NCBI GenBank assembly: GCA_035222895.1
Contig: JAVYIG010000061.1
Coordinates: 524,501 to 588,500, forward strand
Direction: 5' to 3'
Source of the DNA: Strongylocentrotus droebachiensis
Taxonomy: Eukaryota; Echinodermata; Echinoidea; Camarodonta; Strongylocentrotidae
DNA length: 64,000 nucleotides
The notes under the pieces were generated by a model. The model was not told the DNA's origin. It did not search any database and saw only the letters and a list, made by a program, of their open reading frames with translations. The translations under genes and the position numbers were made by a program. Positions within the stretch are counted from its first letter, which is position 1. The number at the start of each line of letters is the position of its first letter. This document shows, one piece after another, positions 35,661-46,158 of this stretch.

Positions 35661-37139
35661 AGTCGTACAGTTACTTTTCATGATGTCTGTAACGTCTTGA
35701 CGTGCTTGAGGATTCAAATATTCATGGCAGTCAAGGAAATCACCACATTAAACTAACACGTTGCATAACCATCGATCGTTAATGGAAAAGTTACAAGTAA
35801 CCATGTGTCATGTCAATATGTTCCCACTCTGTTGTCTATTCTTCTACAGTTTCTCCCATTAACATGTGAAAAGTAAACACGCTAATGTGCAGTTGGTAGA
35901 CCCTAACCAACATTGCCTCAAAGTACATACGTTACCTCTAGAGGTTTTGTATTGGATCACAATTCCTACAGTGATATTTAAAGTCAGGCACGCATTTCGT
36001 TGTTTCTATGAGAAACGAAACATTGACAATTGAGATCCGCAATAATAGAAAGAAACAAAAATCGAGTGTAGGGCTTTTCGATTGGAAATTGAGGACGTTC
36101 TTCCATTATGGACCCGAACAAATGAGGGGGACATATTATGTAAGGCGCTATAAGAGGCGCCTGCATTTGATTTCCATCAATAATCCTTTATGCATTTGAG
36201 TTTGATGCTTTGCATTCCCGTTTCTCTATATATACCCTAACACGAACCAAATTCCGCAATACCGCGTTCTAAAGCTGCTTATCGCTTTTTTAATTGAGAA
36301 ATTTTCCCTCTTTCGTTGTGAAATGGCTCTAATGCGAAAAGCTCTTAGACAAATTCAATCAGCATTTTTCTCATTGTATATTTAGTCGGATCAATGCAGA
36401 CAATACAGGATTCATGATATTCATGGATCGCCGCAAAGGTTCAAATATTGACAAAGCAGTATCTGTATGTTCGACTGTACCATGTTCGACAGTACCATAT
36501 ACATGTAACTGCAGCGGACAATTGAATATTGTGAATCTGATTATAAGCGCCCACAGCTATTAAGGATTCAATTTGAAATGGAGTTTCACAATTTTATTTC
36601 CATTTTCAAAAAGAAAATTTCAAATTGTATACACTAAATAAATTACAAACAACATTTTACCAAGTATACACAAGTGTACATGTTATATTTCTTTGTAGAA
36701 GGACAGTGTATATAAAAAAAAATAGGATTTAGGAGCATGGTGAGAGAGCTGAGCGCGTAATTGTAATTAGCACCAGTTGGGATTAATCTTGCGATGGTTT
36801 TTTTGTTATGTAAATTACTAAGTAATTGAACACCATAACTCCCTCATCCAAAACACCTGTTGTTTGATCCATGAAATTTGAAACTGTGTCAAGGTTTGTG
36901 GTATAAAGGTGCTTTCCGTTTTTCCATATTCATCGTGATATATTATTGATGGCGTTGTAATAAATGCAAATTAACGTTCTGTATACAGGAATCGCGATAT
37001 AGGATATCCAGACGTGTCCAATGCGGAAGTAAAATAACATCCGTGCTGCAGGTGAATACAATCTCAACGATTCTGAGAATGAAATATGTTTCGGATACTC
37101 AATCAATTCTTTTTATAGAACACAAAAACTACTTAATTG
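35661..37139. other. Middle of the right arm, unassigned
   Basis: Mirrors about 26,860-28,600 of the left arm, with gaps. No gene or further element is recognised. Confidence 0.45.
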
Positions 37140-38250
37140 ATATAATTTGTTCATCGAGTTCATGACTTTGTGTGCACTTTCCATGTAGTAGGATATCTCA
37201 GGGAGAATCATCGCATATGTTTTCGATGTCTCATTGAAACTCTTTTGATGGAAGATAGACTCACAAAATACTTGTTAAACAATGATTCGTTCATGCGCAC
37301 TCATTCGGTGGAACCACATTTTTTGGAGAATCATCATATGCATCATGCCTGTGTCTTGGATGGACTCAAATGGAACGTGTGGAACGGCGGAATAACTTAT
37401 GACATTCGCTCATGTACATTCTTTAGGTGAATTTTGATATTTGAGCGAACCATTACACGAATTCCGTCTGCATTAAGTCATTCCTTTGAATTGAATGCAT
37501 TGAATATATTGTTCACAAATCTAGTGCGTACTTTGGACGGAGTAGGATGTATACAAGAATCAAAACAACTTTATTTTGAGGGTTACAAAATACCGTATAG
37601 ATTTGAATAATAATTGAGAACATTCGTTCATGTTCGCTCTTCCGATGGAGTATGATATTCCAGAGAATCAACACAATTTGTGGATGTATTTTCTGTATCA
37701 CGGAACATAAGGAATTGCAGAATACTCATTCTATTCCTTTTATAGAATACATTTAATTAATTATCTGACATAACCTTCTTCATCGAATTCATGAAATGGT
37801 GTGCTCTTTCCATGGAAAAATATATTTTATGGAGAATCATCGCATATGTTTTGGATGTCTCATTGAAACTCTTTTATTAAAGGGAGATACAGACTTACAT
37901 AATAATTGGCTACAATAGATCGTTCATGTGCCCTCATTCGGTGGAACTGCATATACCGGAGAATCATCACATATATCATGGCTTTAACTGGGGCACACTC
38001 AAATGAAACGCGTGGAATGGAAGGATAACCGATGACATTCGTTCATGTGTATTATTTCGGTGGAGTGAGATATTTGAGTAAACCATTACATGAATTTCGG
38101 GTGCATTCAGCCATTCGATTGAATTAATGCATGGAATTACTGGAACATCAGAAATTTCAGAAAAACTGATAACAATCATTTGTTCATCTATACCCTTTCG
38201 TTCGAGAAGGACATTGCGGAGCATCATCACTTTGGAACATTAAGAGATGC
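37140..38250. repeat. Duplicated minisatellite block, offset about 630 bp
   Basis: The sequence around GGAGAATCATCGCATATGTT near 37,203 recurs near 37,831, with the same downstream order: TGTCTCATTGAAACTCTTTT, CATTCGGTGGAAC, GGAGAATCATCA, then ACTCAAATG. The left arm has one copy (about 26,570-26,820). Shorter degenerate units of about 100-115 bp are visible inside. Confidence 0.8.
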
Positions 38251-38479
38251 GTGTTGGCAGAACCAGGCGAAATGTGATGCTTGTTCGGTAATTTCTTACA
38301 TCAAAATAATACTTTGGAGATGATTATTTCTTACGTTCGTCTCATCAAATTGAACGGCGAAACAGCGCCGGCCGTTTACGATGGAATTGAAGGAATCAAT
38401 GCAACTATTCATATTTTTCTTCATTTGTGTATAGCGGTTCTCTCTTTAGATTGGAGGACGATTGTTCTTGAGGCGGAAT

Positions 38480-39518
38480 AAGTTTTTCTCTTGATTGTCA
38501 CGATAATTAGATCCCGAGAACGGACCGTATTCGCAGAAATAGATTGTGGGCAAAGTGTGAATAAGCAGTTAAGTTTTATGCTCGAAGCACTTCGTCAGAT
38601 ATATTTCTTCTTCCCGTTTCTAAACCCTTTTCCAAGAGGATTATTCCATTCGTTTAAGCAAGTCATATCCTATGTTGAACGAATATGAACTGGATGACGA
38701 TAGCGCTTACAGGAATAAATGTAATAGGAAGACTTTTCGTACCAAGTTTTCTTGATTTTCAACGCCTATTCTGTTCGGTAATGATTATTCCTTTGGTGAG
38801 GCGAGATAGGCTATGTATATCACGGTTGCCACGCTAATTGAATCTCGAGACTGGACAGCACAACAGAAGTAGACTAAGTGGGGGAAAGCAACGCCATTTT
38901 ACGCTCGTGGCAATTGATGAGTCGTTTTCGACCTATCAATATTGTTATTCAGAAATGTTCATTTTGTCCTTCGAGGACAGATAAGTTTACCTGTTCATCA
39001 ACGCCGAACTATATGCCGGTAATGTAAACTTGATAAAACACAGAGAGACGGAGGGATATCATTGACATTTTAGCTGTTTCGTCTATACATTGCTATACTT
39101 TGTTAATAAATGTAAAGTCTTCATTTGAAGGGTGATAATTGTCACGACCGCCGCGCTACAAGTGGCTTGACTATATAGTCCAATAACAATTATTTTTTCG
39201 CTGAAGAGATACTAGAAAATATAGAAAGATAGCATTTTGCTCTGGCAGCGTTATTGTCAAGAGTTACTGTATTTTAAGTGAACTCCTTTTTTACGTTATA
39301 AAAAGAGGATGACTGCATCATCAAGTCACGCAATGAACATTCACGTGTCTCATAGATTGAATGATTGCTTTTTTTCCTCAAACCAAAAGCAAGTTTCATT
39401 AAAAAAGACTATGTTGTTTCTGTACCTAAACGAGAATAGGGTTGTTGGTGACTTGCAATTCTACTTACTAACATTCTAGATCGACCGCGTTTTGAAAGTT
39501 AAAGATCTCCACGCAACA
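38480..39518. other. 5' flank of the right GPCR gene
   Basis: Mirrors the left gene's upstream region (for example GACTTGCAATTCTACTTACT just before the gene). No exon or core promoter motif is assigned. Confidence 0.4.
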
Positions 39519-40490
39519 ATGGCGTCACCTTTAACGAATGGATCCACAGAATTGGATGTGACGGACCAATATCGGATTTTTGCAATAACAGCTTGCTTTT
39601 TCGGTCTCTTTCTCTCCTTTTGCTTCAATATCTTAATTTTGGTCGTGCTACCACGAACGCCGAATAAATTCGGAGAAAACACCCGTCTTTGCTTGCTCTG
39701 TCTTGCTGTGATCGACCTCCTCGGCGGACTCATGAGCTTCGGTACTCGCATCATCTTCGAATTCGACCGTTCTCTTTTTTTGAACCACCGTATAGCATGC
39801 GCCGTGATCGCTTCGTTATCCACAACCTTCGTGTCGCAATCGAACGTCCTTTTTGCTGTTATAAGCATCGATCGCTATATAGCGATTATGAAACCATTAC
39901 GATATTGGTCTATGATGTCGAGGACGCGTATGAAAAGATTGATAGCGATGGTGATCGGATATGGATTGTTTTTGTCGATCGCGCGGATGATTCATGAAAT
40001 TTTCACCAATAGTTGCGATTTCGATCCTGGAGCATCAATGTACATTGGAAACCCCTCCATGATGGTTTACATAGCCCAAGTCTGTATTATTGGCTGCATT
40101 ACAGGGTATCTCAACATCAAAGTATTGATAACAGCTTACAAACAACAAAGACGAATATCACATGTGCCTGTACCTGACAAAAAGTGCCGGGACGCTTCAC
40201 AGCGAATCGGCGGAAAATTAAAAACCGCTGTTACCATTACAACAATGTTCGGCGCTTTTTATATTGTGTGGACTCCCTATGTTGTCGGCGTATTCATTGT
40301 GACGTGTTATGATGAACCAATACCAGAAACTGTTTATTTTGCTATGCTGTATGTAGCATTCAGTAATCACTTTATTAACGCAATGATCCACTTTTGCCTG
40401 CATAAGAACTTACGTCTTACGATGCGAAAGTTGTTGGGTAGAAGTGAAAATATGTCAGAACAGGAACATACTACTTATAGTCTGTATTAG
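39519..40490 (+). CDS. Class A (rhodopsin-type) GPCR, intronless, right copy
   Basis: A 323-residue receptor, mirror duplicate of 24,384-25,352. By hand count about 39 of 322 residues differ (about 88% identity), with no internal gaps and one extra C-terminal Tyr. The start ATG lies in the same ACAATGG context. All landmarks are kept: NGS at 7-9, D66, C94 and C166, DRY at 118-120, FxxxWxP in TM6, and the same unusual NAMIH in TM7. Changes cluster in TM4, the third intracellular loop, the start of TM6 and the C-tail; TM3 and the extracellular half are nearly identical. An intact frame beside drifting non-coding arms suggests both copies are under constraint. Ligand unknown; a chemosensory role is inference. 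Confidence 0.93.
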   Translation: MASPLTNGSTELDVTDQYRIFAITACFFGLFLSFCFNILILVVLPRTPNKFGENTRLCLLCLAVIDLLGGLMSFGTRIIFEFDRSLFLNHRIACAVIASLSTTFVSQSNVLFAVISIDRYIAIMKPLRYWSMMSRTRMKRLIAMVIGYGLFLSIARMIHEIFTNSCDFDPGASMYIGNPSMMVYIAQVCIIGCITGYLNIKVLITAYKQQRRISHVPVPDKKCRDASQRIGGKLKTAVTITTMFGAFYIVWTPYVVGVFIVTCYDEPIPETVYFAMLYVAFSNHFINAMIHFCLHKNLRLTMRKLLGRSENMSEQEHTTYSLY

Positions 40491-40505
40491 CAAACTCTAA
40501 CTCGA

Positions 40506-40781
40506 CGCATTATAATGATCCCTAAAGCCTTGAGAAGAGGCTAGGTGTGTCAGTCTCTGGCTGTGTCCGCGGCAGCTGCATTACAGAGCCTATGGAGTGT
40601 GCTGTTAGCCTAGTCTCATAATGCAGACACTGTGATGCACAGTGACTGACAAAGGTTTGTACCTGCACACTTTAATTGGTCAATATCACGGTTTAGAAAT
40701 ATTGTAATAGAGTATCTCATTGGATGAGAAGCAATCACGTGACATTACGTAACATTTAAAGCCTGTTGCACACGAGGCGTC
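40506..40781. other. Unassigned sequence outside the right arm
   Basis: Short stretch with small local repeats (CACTGTGATGCACAGTG near 40,627). No gene. Confidence 0.4.
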
Positions 40782-40901
40782 ATTAGGGAGTTTTAGATTT
40801 GCAAAAAGACAATGTGGATTGCTACGGTAGACGTCCTTTTAATGCACTGCCTTGAATGGACGTCATACGTATCAGTCCACGCAAATCTAAAAGTCCCTAA
40901 T
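40782..40901. mobile_element. Small TIR element, family B, 120 bp
   Basis: Starts ATTAGGGAGTTTTAGATTTG and ends GCAAATCTAAAAGTCCCTAA (plus T). The interior GCACTGCCTTGAATGGACGTC matches the element at 50,049-50,427. Non-coding MITE. Confidence 0.85.
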
Positions 40902-41000
40902 ACTCTGACGTAGGACTACGTCATCGCGTGGCCAGGTGCTTGACGCGCCTTGTAAAAGGGACGTTGTCAAAAAAGTTAAATGCTCAGTTAAATCACTGAT

Positions 41001-41890
41001 TTAAAGGGAGAAGTCCACCCTAATAATTAACTGGTATTAATAAAAGCGGAAAAACGAGAAAAATCTGTTTAGTGAAAGTTTGAGCAATATCTGATTAAAA
41101 GTAAGAAAGTAATTATTGTTAAAAGTTGTCATCAGTGAATCACAACTTGGCAATGCTGTAACGTATCTTGCGACGTTCTCTCCAATTTGCTAGTTACAAC
41201 AAATGTCATGAATTTAATTTACCTAGTTCATGGATGACTATAAACATTAATTTGTTTCATACAGCGGTTTAATAAACAGTGCGTCTTTCGTCTTCTTTGT
41301 TGTTAGGGCAGACAGCCAGTGGAACGGATTCGTTCAATGAAATTATGGAAATGCAAACATTACGTTAAACAAACAGGACTTTGTTATTCCTGGCTCATTT
41401 TTCCTGATTGAAGTGTAATATATGAAAAGGCAGAAAATGAACTTTCTTGAAATGTGATTTTCTCTATGAAATTGAAATACCGTTCGCCAAATGACTTTTT
41501 GGTACCCTTCCTTTAAATTGTTTTTAATAACTCATGCGTGAAGTATGCATCTTATGAGTTGCATCAAATGAGAGGCAACTATGTGTCATTTAAGAATCAT
41601 AATTGAGATTAGGTTGTGATAAAACATTGATATTTCTCGGTTTCGTTTTTTCTGGGACGCACTGTATACAGGCCTATTTGCAATAATTATACCTAGGGTG
41701 CATGTATAAGATTCAACATTGTCAATATGGGATTAACACTGTTTTTTAAAGTCTTTGATTGACCGAAACTTCAACAAATCACAACTTCCTTATTTGTAAT
41801 CCGATTTTGCTCAAAATGTCATTGTCCTCTTCCTCTATTTTTCTGCTTTTATTAAAACCAACTTAATATCAGGTAGAACTTCCCCTTCGG
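41001..41890. mobile_element. Long-TIR element, about 880 bp
   Basis: The left end TTAA + AGGGAGAAGTCCACCC is followed by AATAAAAGCGGAAAAA and TTTGAGCAATATCTGATTAA. The right end, read in reverse, gives AAGGGGAAGTTCTACC, AATAAAAGCAGAAAAA and TTTTGAGCAAAATCGGATTA. The inverted repeats are imperfect and over 100 bp long. No coding frame. Confidence 0.75.
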
Positions 41891-41924
41891 TTACTAGTGC
41901 ATGCTCTAAATTTTCCACACCACT

Positions 41925-42667
41925 GATCCGCGATGGCGCGGATAATAATGTCTTTATACTATACACTCATATACCCCCACCTAACGTATTGTAATTTAGT
42001 GTGGGCGAGAATGTTTAATAAATTATTACAGCCCCTTATCATACTTCAAAAGCGGGCTGCTCGGTTGTGCTGCACCGCTTCCTTCAGGGCGCACACCTCT
42101 TCGTTGTTTAAATCCTTAAATTTACCCAAACTTCTTTCTCAAGGGACTTTTTTATTTATGTACAAACTCAAAAATGATTTGTTACCAGTAACGTTTTATG
42201 ACAGTTTTCATTTGAACTCGGATGTCCACTCCTTTAATACAAGAAAAAAGAATGACTTCCATCTACCAAAATTCATTAACTCATTTTTGCAAAATAAATC
42301 AATTAGATATCAAGGTCCTCATAAATGGAACTCCATGTTAAGTAATTTAAAGGGTGTTAAGAACCACAACGCATTTAAACCTAAACTAAAAAGAACAATA
42401 CTTGACACTTATTAATTTATTGAAATACATAATTGTTTCATATATTTTGTCAGTATGTAACATTATAAGCATTGTATTTTATAGTACCGTATTTCATCGT
42501 ATTTTATAGTATTGTATCTGTATGTTTTTATGTTTGGGGTTGCTTGTTTACAAGTTTTTAACTTATTTTAGCAATCCCGGTATTTATTAAGATTTCATTT
42601 GTAATGATTTCGTTTCGATTTTTTAATCTTTTGTCGAATAAATGTGAATTTGAATTTGAATTTGAAT
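41925..42667 (+). pseudogene. 5'-truncated non-LTR retrotransposon (LINE) fragment
   Basis: An open frame at 41,933-42,415 encodes about 160 residues typical of the C-terminal end of jockey/CR1-group reverse transcriptases: LYYTLIYPHLTYCNLVW, then LQKRAARL, LFMYKLKNDLLP, a HSFNTR block and SIRYQGPHKWNSM. The catalytic part (FADD-type motif) is absent, so this is a dead 5'-truncated copy. A 3' UTR follows, ending AATAAATGTGAATTTGAATT with a short TGAATT array at about 42,640-42,667. The exact clade cannot be assigned by eye. Confidence 0.88.
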
Positions 42668-42811
42668 CGAAAAGACGTCTCATGTGCCTCGGGTATCACA
42701 CTTTGGATGTGTTTGGACAGGACGCATGGTATATCGCGTACATACAATCATACTTTTGAATCCATGTTTGCCTACGAATAAACTTTGTTCACGTTGTTTG
42801 CATTTACTTAG

Positions 42812-43688
42812 TAGCAAGCTTTCGATTTAGGCACCCGACGTCGGCTACTACGTGGCACTGGAGCGTGGCGACGTTGCGCAGCTCACGTCCGTTCCCTTCG
42901 CGGCAGTGCTTTCGATTGTTCACGGCGGTGCTTTCGTCGGTCACGTGACCAATTTTTTTAGATCAGGTGATTAAATCAGGTAATAAAATCACAGTACGCC
43001 AAAATCGGATACGAAGAATAACATGAGGATGACAGAAATAGAAAGTTAAAATTATAAAACAAAACATAACATAAGAAAAGGTGATAGAAGGAAGAAACAA
43101 AGAATAACATAAGGAAAGATAGAAAGATGAAGTGATAGAATGATAAAAACAAAGAATAACATAAGAGAAGGTGATAGAAGGAAAAAACAAAGAATAACAT
43201 AAGGAAAGAAAGAAAGAGGAAGTGATAGAATGATAAAAACAAAGAATAACATAAGAGAAGGTGATAGAAGGAAGAAACAAAGAATAACATAAGGAGAGAC
43301 AGAAAGTGATAGAATGATAAAAACAAAGAATAACATCAGAGAAGGTGATAGAAGGAAGAAACAAAGAATAACATAAGAAAAGATAGAAAGAGGAAGTGAT
43401 AGAATGATAAAACAAAGAATAACATAAGAAAATGTGATAGAAGAAGAAACAAAAGATAGCAAGAGGAAATAATAGAATAATAAAAACAAAAAATAACATA
43501 AAAGAAGGTGATGAAACTACACTCACGTTGACGTTTTCACGGCGACGCCGATTCACTGAAATTGCCCCCGACTCCCGTCGGGTGAGTTGGAAGGGAACGT
43601 GGGCCCAGAAGCTCACGCATGCGCAGGTGATAAATATGACGTCACGCGTAGTAGCCGACGTCGGGTGCCTAAAATCGAAAGCTCGCTA
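42812..43688. mobile_element. TIR element with minisatellite core, about 877 bp
   Basis: Near-perfect inverted ends of about 38 bp start at TAGCAAGCTTTCGATTT and include GGCACCCGACGTCGGCTACT. The complement is at 43,648-43,688. The interior carries GC-rich subterminal sequence and a minisatellite (43,078-43,510). The Leu/Phe/Tyr-rich minus-strand frames inside are repeat artefacts. Confidence 0.85.
43078..43510. repeat. Minisatellite, about 90-bp compound unit
   Basis: Alternating blocks GTGATAGAAGGAAGAAACAA and GTGATAGAATGATAAAAACA, each followed by AGAATAACATAAG. The two half-units of about 40-50 bp form a higher-order period near 90 bp, repeated about five times with small changes. Confidence 0.88.
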
Positions 43689-43954
43689 ATTACACACATA
43701 ACAGCAACCTGAATGTTATTGGATGACTCGGAAAGAAATAATGTGTGAAACCGCAATTTATTGTACAATTAATGTTTGCATTCCGTATTTATATACTTAT
43801 ATATGATATATATTCAGAGCAAATATTTTCCGGCGTTTAAAGAGAGGATTGAGTACTGGAAAACGTGAACAATATTTAGTGAAGTTCCTTTTTTTAATGT
43901 TTGTTTTTGTTATTGTGGAAGGGTATCGTAGAAAAAGAAAATGTCCCCAATAGA

Positions 43955-44190
43955 ATCGCTCTTCAAATGCCCTCATATTAAAAAATGACAAGGAACAGCT
44001 AAATGTTATACCTGATGCTATATGTTTGTGTAGTCCTATTTACACATTTGTATGTACGGTGCATGTGACTTTTATCAAGCAAAACTGAGCAAATATCCTA
44101 CAATTGTTGATGATTCAAGCATTTTAAAGACTGTTTCTTTCACAATGCAATTGCATGACCCGAAATCAATTTTAATGACCCTTTAAAGCT
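43955..44190 (+). repeat. Dispersed repeat, copy 2
   Basis: Same ordered blocks as 2327-2640 (CTCTTCAAATGCC, GTGTAGTCC, TGATGATTC, TTTCTTTCACAATGCAAT). No coding capacity. Confidence 0.7.
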
Positions 44191-44294
44191 CTTGTTGAAT
44201 ATTGGTTCTTCGATCGCAAGAAGTAATTGTACGTGGTTACTTTTCAATTTGTTTGCAAGAAATTGCTTGGCTTTTGCTCGTGCCTTGGTTTGTC

Positions 44295-45035
44295 TTAAAA
44301 GAAACCTAAACCCCAAGAATAAGTGTAGGTATTTTGAGAAATGAGATGTATTCCTGCCCTTTGATGTACAATATTCCTTACGAAAATGTACAAGATATAT
44401 ATAAATGAAGATATTCCTGGCATGATGTGATGCCTTTCAGCATGATATGGGCGCAGCCATTTTCTTGAAAATGTGACGTACCTGTTGAAGTTGTACATGT
44501 ATCATGCACCAAGCTTTAGCTGGAAAGAATTTTTAAATCAATAACGAAACCTTTACTTTTCAATTAAAAAAAATAATAACTGAGATGATAGAAATTATAT
44601 TAGGTGAAAAATAAATAATAGGGGCACAATTGTAACAAAATTCATTTATAAATACTACACTATAGCAGTTGACAAATCTATCTCATTTATGAGAAACCTT
44701 CACCCCAGAAGAGAACTAACTTATTTATGCAATTTGCGTTCTGGCAATTATAGTACAAAGGATAATATCAGGTGAATGAAATGCTTCATCACCACACACG
44801 TCTGGGAAAGAAGCATCCATAAATTTGAATACATTACTTGATAAACGACTTCGCATAGTACGTCACATTATCAAGAAAATGGCGATGCCCATGTCGAGTT
44901 GAGAAACTGTACCTTATTTTTGCTTTATTCCTCTCTCATAAACTTTGGTGGGGAATCTTGTAGATTTATGGGCAATGATATAACAAATCTCTCAGAATAA
45001 GTAAAGTTATTACTTGGGGTTCGGTTTCCTTTTAA
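44295..45035. mobile_element. TTAA-flanked long-TIR element, about 733 bp
   Basis: TTAA at 44,295-44,298 and 45,032-45,035. The left end reads AAGAAACCTAAACCCCAAG, and the right end is its near complement (CTTGGGGTTCGGTTTCCTT). Similarity continues inward to GCCATTTTCTTGAAAATGTG against GCCATTTTCTTGATAATGTG, making TIRs of roughly 180 bp. Its right TTAA is also the left TTAA of the next element. Confidence 0.85.
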
Positions 45036-45568
45036 GGTATTATGTCCTATGTGCAGCCAACATCAAATTATGTAGAACTTCGCAGGAATTATGAATATGT
45101 CACGTATGTCCTTTCTGTGAAATTTAAACGTTAGCAGTGTTCTAGTATTCAAATAATGCAAGGAAAACCGTTTAATGTCTAGACTTTACTGTCAGACACT
45201 GTTGAGTAACTGACTGACTTCATTTTCTTTGGTAATGACATACATAAAACGAGCTGTAAAGGGTACATGAGCATTTGTCTACATCAATATTCCACTTCTT
45301 TTAATGGCCAAAATTAAACCGATTGAATCTTTGCGCACCACAAAACGTACACCATTCGGTACAAGGGACTGAAAATTAGACACTTTACTAAAAGGATTGC
45401 AAGCCCTAAAGTCGATTCGACAACTAATGGTCGTTATTTTCCAACAAAAAGACATTTTCAAGCCCTTTCGTTTTAAGGAAAGTTCTACCTGAGTATTATC
45501 TTTCAAATACCGGTGGAATTTGACATTTTCATATTCTTTGGCCTGCAAATTGGACATAGTACCTTTGA
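45032..45568. mobile_element. TTAA-flanked TIR element, family A, copy 2
   Basis: Begins GGTATTATGTCCTATGTGCAG after TTAA and ends GGACATAGTACCT before TTGA (one mismatch). The interior matches copies at 22,345-22,883 and 56,340-56,790 in alternating orientation (for example GACATTTTCAAGCC and TGTCAGACACT blocks). Confidence 0.88.
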
Positions 45569-45992
45569 GTGCTTAGATATTCATCATAATTGGAAATTAA
45601 ACATGTTTATACAACTCACTCCCAGATCCGAATCAAATGATTGGTCATGCGCGGTCACGTGTGATTCATTTACTGAGCCTATTGCACTAGTTTTCATGAA
45701 AAGGAGTGCAATATTTTCTAGTACTATTGAACTCGTTTTCAGAGCGCCGGTAGTAGTAGTGCAGTAGTGCGCGTAGAGGATAGAGCGCTTAATACTGCGT
45801 GAGCATGGGCCTATTCTTGCGCAGCACTATGCGTAAGGTAGTGCGCTTGCTATATCTATATCTATGTGGGCGCACTAAATTAAGCTTTATTAAACTTGAG
45901 ATTTATTTGTCAGCTATGTACTGTCACGAAACAATCTTGAATTAGTTCTTTTTACATCAAATAACAAGGATCTAGGAGTTTCGTTGTATAAA

Positions 45993-46158
45993 ACAAATGA
46001 TGCATGTTTTCATTCGTTCATCATACGATCTATCCGCCCTCGTTGATGCTGTGTGTATCTATTGCACTCAGCCTAACGGCTTCGTTCAATAGATACACAC
46101 AGCCTCAACTCGAGTGCGGATAGATCGTATAATGAACTCATGCGCATGCATCATTTGT
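45993..46158. mobile_element. Near-complete palindromic hairpin element, 166 bp
   Basis: The outer stem is ACAAATGATGCATG / CATGCATCATTTGT. The inner stem contains ATACGATCTATCCGC and GTGTGTATCTATTG, each with its complement. The loop is only about 20 bp (46,065-46,087). It is likely a small fold-back MITE able to extrude a cruciform. Confidence 0.85.

Larger units (their letters stand above)
32206..40505 (+). repeat. Right arm of the 16-kb imperfect palindrome
   Basis: Mirror of 24,370-30,868. It is longer because of an insertion at about 32,880-33,835 that contains a TIR element, a small insertion near 33,930-34,070 and an extra copy of a roughly 630-bp block (37,140-37,775). The outer edge lies just past the GPCR stop: TATAGTCTGTA is shared with the left side, then similarity fades. 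Confidence 0.9.

Noticed and set aside
25696..38688. Matching 65-codon frames at 25,696-25,893 and 38,491-38,688
   Set aside because: They begin at TTG, not ATG, and differ at about a quarter of residues; they are explained by the mirror arms.
39476..39868. Arg/Lys-rich frame antisense to the right GPCR (also 25,003-25,302 on the left)
   Set aside because: Shadow of the receptor coding strand.
42963..43616. Frames up to 217 codons with repeated CYSLF/VILCFF segments, looking like a membrane protein
   Set aside because: The repetition follows the 90-bp minisatellite inside a TIR element, and all three frames of the strand stay open.
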